Shown here piece by piece: positions 21,786 through 27,705 of a DNA stretch of 27,705 nt (position 1 is the first letter of the stretch; every line of letters starts with the position of its first letter). This DNA is from Candidatus Bathyarchaeota archaeon. GTDB lineage: Archaea > Thermoproteota > Bathyarchaeia > TCS64. The notes beneath the pieces were generated by a model that saw only the letters and a list, made by a program, of their open reading frames with translations, was not told where the DNA came from and did no database searches. The stretch lies in the NCBI GenBank assembly GCA_003662205.1, contig QMXQ01000001.1:1-27705 (forward strand), in the 5' to 3' direction. The translations under genes were made by a program, and so were the position numbers.

Positions 21786-22568
21786 ATGCTCCGCCGCCTT
21801 CTATCCGCCTTGGGCGTCTACAAGGTCTATCGGCGGTGGCTTCGCATGCAGATCGACTCGAAGGTGAAGCCCGAGCACATCGGCGTCATCCTCGACGGGA
21901 ACCGGCGATGGGCGTCCGCTCGGCACATGATCCCCTGGGAAGGGCACAGGGAAGGTGCCGAGAAGGTGAAGCAGTTCCTGGAGTGGTGCATCGACCTCGG
22001 CATCAAGACCGTCACCCTGTACGGCTTCTCCACCGAGAACTTCCAGCGATCCAAGCGGGAGGTGGAGGAGCTGATGAAGCTGTACGAGGAGAACCTCAGG
22101 GAGGTTCTGAGGTCCGACGTCATCCACAAGAACAGGGTCTGCATCAAGGCCATCGGCAGGATCAACCTCCTCCCCGAGCGCATCCAGCAGCTTATCCGCG
22201 AGGTCGAGGAGGCGACGAAGGACTACGACAGGTTCTACCTGAACGTCGCCCTCGCCTACGGGGGCAGGGCCGAGATCGTGGACGCGGCGCGGGAGATCGC
22301 CTCGAAGGTGAAGGGTGGGGAGCTCAGCCCCGAGGAGATCGACGAAGCCGTCTTCGAGAAGCACCTGTACACCTCGCATCTCCCGCAGCAGGACCCCGAC
22401 CTGATCATCAGGACCTCGGGCGAGTCCAGGCTCAGCGGTATCCTCCACTGGCAGTCCGCCTACAGCGAGCTCTTCTTCGTCGATGTCTACTGGCCCGAGT
22501 TCAGGGAGATCGACCTGGAACGGGCGATCCGGAGCTTCCAGCAGAGGCAGCGGAGATTCGGGAAGTAG
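21786..22568 (+). CDS. uppS: Cis-prenyltransferase (undecaprenyl/dolichyl diphosphate synthase)
   Basis: This 260-residue enzyme joins isopentenyl diphosphate units in cis onto an allylic primer. The product carrier lipid (dolichol-type in archaea) serves protein N-glycosylation. Motifs in order: HIGVILDGNRRWA with the catalytic D37, GHREGAEKVKQFLEWC, VTLYGFSTENFQRS, NVALAYGGRAEIVDAA, DPDLIIRTSGESRLSGILHWQSAYSELFFVDVYWPEF. All conserved regions of the family are present and the length is normal. Start is ATG at 21786. It lies 80 bases after DUF373 on the same strand and is convergent with the M24 peptidase gene, whose stop is 6 bases away. Confidence 0.96.
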   Translation: MLRRLLSALGVYKVYRRWLRMQIDSKVKPEHIGVILDGNRRWASARHMIPWEGHREGAEKVKQFLEWCIDLGIKTVTLYGFSTENFQRSKREVEELMKLYEENLREVLRSDVIHKNRVCIKAIGRINLLPERIQQLIREVEEATKDYDRFYLNVALAYGGRAEIVDAAREIASKVKGGELSPEEIDEAVFEKHLYTSHLPQQDPDLIIRTSGESRLSGILHWQSAYSELFFVDVYWPEFREIDLERAIRSFQQRQRRFGK

Positions 22569-22574
22569 ACGCCC

Positions 22575-23639
22575 TCAGACGCGCATCGCGTCGAGGTCCT
22601 TGTCAAACCTGGTCAGCCTCTCGGGGCCCGAGTCCGTGACTAGGACGGTGTCCTCGATCCTGACGCCGCCGAATCCGGGGATGTAGATGCCGGGCTCGTC
22701 CGTCACGACGTTCCCCGGCTCCAGCGTGTCCTCGCTGGTCCTGCTGAGGGAGGGGGGCTCGTGGACCTCCAGGCCGACGCCGTGGCCCAGGGAGTGGACG
22801 AAGTGCTCGCCGTAGCCCGCCTCCTCGATGATGGACCGCGCGACCTGATCGACCTCTCTCCCCCTGGCGCCGACCTTGATCTCCGGGAGAGCCGTCTGGT
22901 TTGCCCTGAGAACCGTCTCGTATATCTTGACCTGCTCCTCCGTCGGCTCCCCCATGATGAAGGTCCGGGTGATGTCGGATCTGTACCCCTTGTAGGTGGC
23001 GCCCAGGTCGATGGTGACGAAGTCGCCCCTCCGTATCCTCCGGTCGGTGACGCCGGCATGGGGGTAGGCGGACCGGGGGCCGGACGCGACGATGGTGGAG
23101 AAGGCGAGGTCCTCGGCGCCGCTCCGCATCATCGCGTAGGCTGCCTCGGCCGCGACCTCATACTCCCTCATCCCCTCCCGGAGGTGTTCTTGGATGGCGG
23201 CTATGCCGAGGTCGGCAAGCTCCCCCGCCTTCCTCATCAGCTCCTGCTCGCCCGCGTCTTTGACGCGCCTCATGCTCCACACCAGGTCGGCTGAGGCCTT
23301 CAGCTCGACGCCGTTGAGCCTCTCCCCAAGCTTGCGGTGCAGGTCCAAGGTGAGGCTGTCGAACCCTATGGTCTGCGGGTCCAGCGGCTTTAGCGCGTCG
23401 ACTAGCTCGCCGAGGAGGTTACTCCTGGTGTAGGGTTTGACTCTGCATCCCTGCGCCTGGGCCTGGGCGATGGCGAGGTTGAGCCTGGGCGCCAGCAGCA
23501 GCGGCTCGGCCCCGGGGGCCGCTACGAGCACCCCTCCGCTGATGGTGCCGGCGTAGTAGTAGATGTTCGGCTCTCTGGATACGATGTAGGCGTCGAGGTC
23601 GGTCCGCTCAAGGGACTCGATGAGGCGATTGACCCTCAT
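22575..23639 (-). CDS. Xaa-Pro peptidase (M24 family, PepQ/PepP-like)
   Basis: This 354-residue enzyme has an N-terminal creatinase-like domain (residues 1-125) and a pita-bread catalytic domain. The two-metal ligands are D211 (TIDLGATYKG), D222 (YRSDITRTF), H286 (HSLGHGVGLEVHE), E315 (VVTDEPGIY) and E329 (GVRIEDTVLV). It cleaves the bond before or after proline in short peptides: either aminopeptidase P or prolidase activity is possible, and sequence reading alone cannot decide. The start is ATG at 23639. A TATA-like box on this strand is at 23669-23678. With the M28 and M20 enzymes it suggests active peptide recycling in the cytosol. Confidence 0.94.
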   Translation of the reverse strand: MRVNRLIESLERTDLDAYIVSREPNIYYYAGTISGGVLVAAPGAEPLLLAPRLNLAIAQAQAQGCRVKPYTRSNLLGELVDALKPLDPQTIGFDSLTLDLHRKLGERLNGVELKASADLVWSMRRVKDAGEQELMRKAGELADLGIAAIQEHLREGMREYEVAAEAAYAMMRSGAEDLAFSTIVASGPRSAYPHAGVTDRRIRRGDFVTIDLGATYKGYRSDITRTFIMGEPTEEQVKIYETVLRANQTALPEIKVGARGREVDQVARSIIEEAGYGEHFVHSLGHGVGLEVHEPPSLSRTSEDTLEPGNVVTDEPGIYIPGFGGVRIEDTVLVTDSGPERLTRFDKDLDAMRV

Positions 23640-23668
23640 GGCTCTCCATATCTTGGATGCGCGTCAGG

Positions 23669-23678
23669 ATTTAAAACA
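23669..23678 (-). promoter_or_regulatory. TATA box for the M24 peptidase gene
   Basis: On the minus strand this reads GTTTTAAATC, 30-39 bases before the ATG at 23639. Confidence 0.55.
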
Positions 23679-23795
23679 TGGACGATGATGCCGCGCCGTT
23701 TCCGGATGGGTTTAACGACCGAACCCCCTGTAATCCCCGTCTAATACGTAATAATACCCCCTCTCTGGGAGGTTTTTCGATCCTCAGGCTTGAAT

Positions 23796-23806
23796 TGTTT
23801 AAAGAA
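23796..23806 (+). promoter_or_regulatory. TATA-like box for the smc-scpA operon
   Basis: TTGTTTAAAGA lies about 95-105 bases before the smc ATG, predicting a leader of some 70 bases. The rest of the gap 23640-23900 shows no gene that I can support. GGAGGATCAC at 23887-23896 is the ribosome site. Confidence 0.4.
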
Positions 23807-23900
23807 TAATGGAAATTGCAACGGGGCGCTCTCACCTGAGTTAATGGCATCGAGGGATCGTCGGTAGGCCCCCGTATCCAGGCGCTGGAGGATCACGGCG

Positions 23901-26900
23901 ATGGTGTACATCCAGAAGATAGTGATGAAGAACTTCAAATCGTTCGGCGGCTCGGTGAGGCTGAACCTCCAGCCGGGGTTCAACGTCATCACCGGGCCGA
24001 ACGGCAGCGGCAAGAGCAATGTCATAGACGCCGTTCAGTTCGTCTTCGGGGAGCTCGGCTCCAGGAGGATGCGGGTCCCCGACCTGTCGGGCCTGATCTT
24101 CGACGGCGCCGACGAGAGCGGCACCAAGAAGGCGAGGACGGCCCAGGTCACCATCTACTTCGACAACTCGGACCGGGGCCTCGCCGTAGACAAGAAGATC
24201 GTGAGCGTCAGCAGGAAGATCGACCAGCAGGGGAAGAGCAAGTACTTCCTCAACGGCAGGCGGACGTCGAGGCGCGCGGTGCTGGACCTCCTGGAGATGG
24301 CCGGCATCAGCCCCGGCGGGTACAACATCGTCCTCCAGGGGACCGCCACCAGGCTGAGCGACCTCACCCCATCCGAGCGGATGCGCGCCCTCGAGGACCT
24401 CATAGGCATCACCGAGTACGACGAGAAGAAGGCGGAGGCCAAAGTCCGGCTGGCGGAAGCCGAACGGAAGATCGAGATCGCCTCAGCCAGAATAGACGAG
24501 GTACGGAAGCGCGTCAACGAGCTGGAGCGCCAAAGGAACGACGCCATCCGCTACCGCCTCCTGCTGAAGGAGGAGCGGAAGCTCAACGCCCTCAAACTCT
24601 CAAGCCAGATCTCCCAGCTCGAGTCGAAGATCGAGGCGCTCGGAGAGCAGATCGCGGAGAACGAGGGGGCGGTCGCCAAGCTCGAGGAAGAGCGGGGCCG
24701 GCTCATCGAGGAGCGGAACGCGGCGAGGGCCCGATGGGAGGAGTTCAACAAGGAGGCCAACGAGAAGGGCAACACCCGCCTCCCCCTCCTCAAATCCGAC
24801 CTCGTGGGCAAGAGGACGCTCAAGGCCTCCCTCGAGGCGAGGCTGAAGGAGATCGAGTCCCGAAAGCAGTCCCTCCAGAAAGGGATCGAGCAGAAGCTCG
24901 CCGAGATCGAAAGGTCGCGGAAGGAGATCGAGGAGAAGCGGCTGGAGCTGCTGAACCTCACCAAGCTAGAGGCCCAGGTCGACGCCGAGATAGCGGAGAA
25001 GGAGGCCAAGCTCAGGGAGCTCAACGAGAAGATCAGCACCCTCAGGAAGTCCGCCGAAACCAACCAGAGACGGGCGGAGAGCCTGACCGAGTCCCTGGTC
25101 CCCATGCAGGAGAGCCTGAGCGGCCTCGAGATCGAGATCAACAGGCACCTGGTCAACCAGAGCAGCCTGAAGGCGAAGATCGAGGAGCTCGAGCAGAAAA
25201 AGATCGAGGTCTCAGAGAGAGGGGAAACCCTAAAGGAAAAGATCGAGCAGTTCGAGGCGCTGAAGGCCGCCGAGTTCCGGAAGCTCGAGGGCTTGCTCCA
25301 CACCATGGAGGAGCAGGTGAAGCGGCAGAAGAGCATCAGGAGCACCATCGAGGGCGCGAGCAAGCTGGCGAAGGAGGCCGAGACAACCATCACCCAGTTC
25401 TCCGCCAAGCGGGACCTGTGGAAGAAGATCGTGACGGAGGAGAAGGCCCAGGCGCGCATCAAGGAGATGGGGGAGGCAGGAGCCCTCCCCGGCTACCACG
25501 GCATCCTCCGATCCCTCGTGAAGATCGACCTCAAATACCAGCGCGCCGCCACCACGTCGTCCAACGGCTGGATAAAGGCCATCGTCGTCGACGACATCGA
25601 GACGGCGCTCGAGTGCGTGGAGCGGCTGAAGAAGACCAAGCTCGGCATGACGAGGTTCCTGCCGCTGAAGAATCTCCGGCCCCCGCGGGAACTCCCCGAG
25701 ATCGAGGAGGCGGGCGTCATCGGCCCCATACCCCGCCTGATCCGGTACGACCCCAGGTACGCGCCCGTCGTCAACCTGGTCTGGGGGGACACCTTCATCG
25801 TCGAGGACCGGTCCGCGGCGCTGAGGGTCGTCGGGGAGGGGTACAGGGCGGTCACCCTCTCGGGCGATGTCTACGAGCCGGACGGCGGCCTCATCGGCGG
25901 CTACTATCGGAGGCCCCCGGACTTCTCCAAGCTGATACCGAGCGAGGAGTCCGTCAAGGTGCTCTCCGAGACCATCAGGAAGCTGAGGGAGCGCCTGCGG
26001 AAGCGGATGAACGACCTGAAGCTCTCGGGGGAGAGCCTCCGTCGGTTCGACAGCTTCCTGGATCAGTCCAAGAAGACCGTCGAGGGCATCGACGAGCAGA
26101 TCAGGGAGACGGAGGAGAGCATCAAGAGGCTGGAGCGGAACATCGGCGCCATCGACGAAAAGATCGGGAAGCTCGCGGCGGAGATGGAGCGGGAGCAGGG
26201 TCTCATAGCCGCCCTCCGAGGACGCCGGGAGAAGACGCTCCAGGAGATCGAGCGGACCAAGGCCGAGATCGCCGAGCTGAAGGCGCTCAAGCCCTCCGAC
26301 GTGGCCGGCCTGGAGCTGGAGTCGAACAGCCTCAGCCGCGAGGTGGCGGCCCTACGGGAGAAGCGGGGCCAGCTGAGGTCGGACATCTCGGTTCAGACGA
26401 ACCTCATAGACCGGTACCTGGAGCTGAAGATCGCCGAGGCGGAGGGGCAGATCAGCAGGTGGCGCGAGGAGATAGCGTCCCTGGACGCCGAGCACGCCGA
26501 CATCCTGAAGCGGATCGGGGAGATCGCCTCCGACATCGAGGAGCTCCAGAAGATCCTGGACGAGGTGACCTCCGAGGTCGAGTCCACGAGCCGGGTCATG
26601 GAGCAGCACCAGCGGACCCTCAGGCAGATAGACCGGCAGATCGAGCAGATCGAGGCGAGGCGCGAGCGCCTCGTCCGGAGGAAGATGGAGCTCAGCGTCG
26701 AGGTGGAGAAGCTCCGGCTCCAGTGCGAGCAGAGGTACGGGGAGCTCGCGAGCCTGGGCTTCGAGGACAAGCTGAGCCTCGATGGCGTCGACCTCGACCG
26801 GGTGGAGCGCACCCTTCGGCTCATCAGGGCCGAGAAGGCCTCGCTGGGCGCGATCAACCAGCTCGCCGAGGAGCAGTACCGGGAGTACGTGGGCAACTAC

Positions 26901-27449
26901 AAGCAGATGAGCATCCGCATCAACGAGCTGGAGGAGGAGAAGGCCTCCATCCTCAGGTTCATCGACGAGGTGGAGCGGGAGAAGCAGGAGCACTTCATGA
27001 AGGCCTTCAACGAGGTCTGCGAGAACTTCTCCAACATCTTCGCGAAGCTCACCGGCGGCGGCGACGGGAGGCTGGAGCTCCAGAAGCCGGAGGACCCCTT
27101 CTCCGCCGGCGTGGACCTCTACATCCAGTTCCCGGGGAAGCCGATGAGGCTGGCGAGCGGGGCCAGCGGCGGGGAGCGGTCCGTCGCGGCCATCGCCTAC
27201 CTCCTCGCCATCCAGCGGTTCCTGAAGGCGCCCTTCTACCTGTTCGACGAGATCGACGCCCACCTCGACGACCTGAACGTTTCCAGGCTGGCGGACGTCC
27301 TCAGGGAGAACGCCCTGGAGTCCCAGTTCATCGTGGTGACGCTGAAGGACGTGATGGTCCACAACGCCGAGAGGATCTACGGCGTCTTCAACCAGGGCGG
27401 CCGCAGCCGGGTGCTGGCGCTGCCCATGAAGATGGAGGTGGCGCTGTAG
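23901..27449 (+). CDS. smc: Chromosome segregation ATPase SMC
   Basis: This is a full-length SMC of 1182 residues. The N-terminal ATPase half has Walker A GPNGSGKS (residues 32-39). Long coiled-coil arms (about 160-510 and 680-1030) flank the hinge (about 530-665), which includes GYHGILRSLVKID, VVVDDIETALECVERLK-like text, TRFLPLKNL, and DGGLIGGYYRRP. The C-terminal half has the signature SGASGGERSVAAIAYLLA and Walker B FYLFDEIDAHLD. SMC dimers use ATP to form and extrude DNA loops and are held by the kleisin ScpA, whose gene follows one base after the stop. Start ATG has GGAGGATCAC upstream. No frameshift was seen. Confidence 0.98.
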   Translation: MVYIQKIVMKNFKSFGGSVRLNLQPGFNVITGPNGSGKSNVIDAVQFVFGELGSRRMRVPDLSGLIFDGADESGTKKARTAQVTIYFDNSDRGLAVDKKIVSVSRKIDQQGKSKYFLNGRRTSRRAVLDLLEMAGISPGGYNIVLQGTATRLSDLTPSERMRALEDLIGITEYDEKKAEAKVRLAEAERKIEIASARIDEVRKRVNELERQRNDAIRYRLLLKEERKLNALKLSSQISQLESKIEALGEQIAENEGAVAKLEEERGRLIEERNAARARWEEFNKEANEKGNTRLPLLKSDLVGKRTLKASLEARLKEIESRKQSLQKGIEQKLAEIERSRKEIEEKRLELLNLTKLEAQVDAEIAEKEAKLRELNEKISTLRKSAETNQRRAESLTESLVPMQESLSGLEIEINRHLVNQSSLKAKIEELEQKKIEVSERGETLKEKIEQFEALKAAEFRKLEGLLHTMEEQVKRQKSIRSTIEGASKLAKEAETTITQFSAKRDLWKKIVTEEKAQARIKEMGEAGALPGYHGILRSLVKIDLKYQRAATTSSNGWIKAIVVDDIETALECVERLKKTKLGMTRFLPLKNLRPPRELPEIEEAGVIGPIPRLIRYDPRYAPVVNLVWGDTFIVEDRSAALRVVGEGYRAVTLSGDVYEPDGGLIGGYYRRPPDFSKLIPSEESVKVLSETIRKLRERLRKRMNDLKLSGESLRRFDSFLDQSKKTVEGIDEQIRETEESIKRLERNIGAIDEKIGKLAAEMEREQGLIAALRGRREKTLQEIERTKAEIAELKALKPSDVAGLELESNSLSREVAALREKRGQLRSDISVQTNLIDRYLELKIAEAEGQISRWREEIASLDAEHADILKRIGEIASDIEELQKILDEVTSEVESTSRVMEQHQRTLRQIDRQIEQIEARRERLVRRKMELSVEVEKLRLQCEQRYGELASLGFEDKLSLDGVDLDRVERTLRLIRAEKASLGAINQLAEEQYREYVGNYKQMSIRINELEEEKASILRFIDEVEREKQEHFMKAFNEVCENFSNIFAKLTGGGDGRLELQKPEDPFSAGVDLYIQFPGKPMRLASGASGGERSVAAIAYLLAIQRFLKAPFYLFDEIDAHLDDLNVSRLADVLRENALESQFIVVTLKDVMVHNAERIYGVFNQGGRSRVLALPMKMEVAL

Positions 27450-27450
27450 G

Positions 27451-27705
27451 ATGGGCAAGAAGGAGAAGCCTTTCTACCTCCGCCCGCCGTGGGAGATCCT
27501 GTTTAAGGAGACGAAGCTGGACAAGGTGTCGCCGTGGAGCATTGACCTCGTCTACCTGCTCACCACGCTGCTGGAGGAGATGAGCCGGGTGGGCATCGAC
27601 TTCAGGATGGCCGGGACCGCCATCAACTCCTCCGTGCTCATCTACCTGAAGAAGGCGGAGATGCTCCTCAAGATGGAGGAGCCCCCGAAGGCCCCGCCCG
27701 AGAAG
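27451..27705 (+). CDS. scpA: Kleisin ScpA, N-terminal part, 3' truncated by window edge
   Basis: The ATG lies one base after the smc TAG, so the two genes form an operon with coupled translation; the ribosome site would lie inside the end of smc (GGAGGTGG at 27434-27441). The 85 visible residues read RPPWEILFKETKLDKVSPWSIDLVYLL and end in a Pro/Lys-rich linker. This matches the archaeal ScpA N-terminus, which binds the SMC neck (helical, with the DxxxVxPWxIDL element). The rest of the protein, with the C-terminal winged helix that closes the SMC ring, lies outside the window. Confidence 0.9.
   Translation, partial: MGKKEKPFYLRPPWEILFKETKLDKVSPWSIDLVYLLTTLLEEMSRVGIDFRMAGTAINSSVLIYLKKAEMLLKMEEPPKAPPEK

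Noticed and set aside
24734..27583. A 949-codon open frame overlapping smc in another frame
   Set aside because: Its product is rich in Arg, Gly, Ala and Pro without domains, as expected when GC-rich coiled-coil DNA is read out of frame; smc is unmistakable in the other frame.
1..27705. CRISPR arrays, insertion sequences, rRNA genes
   Set aside because: No regularly spaced repeats, transposase motifs or rRNA-like sequence were found on reading the window.

Overview
The window is archaeal chromosomal DNA. Evidence includes a transcription factor B gene with zinc ribbon and two cyclin folds, a short archaeal-type adenylosuccinate synthetase, a DUF373 membrane protein, an SMC gene followed directly by scpA, a RimI/Ard1-like acetyltransferase, a tRNA-Gln with encoded CCA, and TATA-like boxes about 25-40 bases before many genes. 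Most genes are strongly GC-rich and several start with TTG. With a bacterial-type DnaK/DnaJ pair, this fits a mesophilic or moderately thermophilic member of the Thermoproteota, perhaps Bathyarchaeia. The lineage is inference only.

Layout. 1-5.7 kb: the 3' end of dnaK, an MFS transporter on the opposite strand, a secreted-type M28 zinc peptidase with PA-like insert, an overlapping thioredoxin-like/GNAT pair, and a type I dnaJ. 5.7-11.2 kb: purA, an OsmC-like peroxide reductase, a CinA/MoaB-type domain protein, a LarA-like protein that has lost the key nickel-racemase residues, a site-2 protease, and a RimI-like acetyltransferase divergent from it across a palindromic TATA. 11.2-14.7 kb: a 51-residue membrane protein, a YkgJ-type cysteine cluster protein, a membrane-anchored TIM-barrel-like protein, an AstE/aspartoacylase-type zinc hydrolase, and a 66-residue ubiquitin-like protein ending in GG.

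14.7-16.6 kb is a small accessory island. It holds a likely gene remnant and then three visibly AT-rich genes: two zinc-ribbon proteins flanking a 252-residue protein with an R-x4-H (HEPN-type) motif. This is the best place for undescribed biology. 16.6-19.3 kb (minus strand): an M20 metallopeptidase broken by a one-base shift in a G run, tRNA-Gln(CTG), and a nucleotidyltransferase fused to a long helical domain. 19.3-23.6 kb: tfb with an unusual leader, DUF373, a cis-prenyltransferase for the lipid carrier of glycosylation, and an M24 Xaa-Pro-type peptidase. 23.9-27.7 kb: smc and the start of scpA, an operon for chromosome condensation and segregation.

The window is mainly housekeeping (chaperones, purine synthesis, transcription initiation, chromosome structure, proteolysis). 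No CRISPR array, insertion sequence or rRNA was seen.
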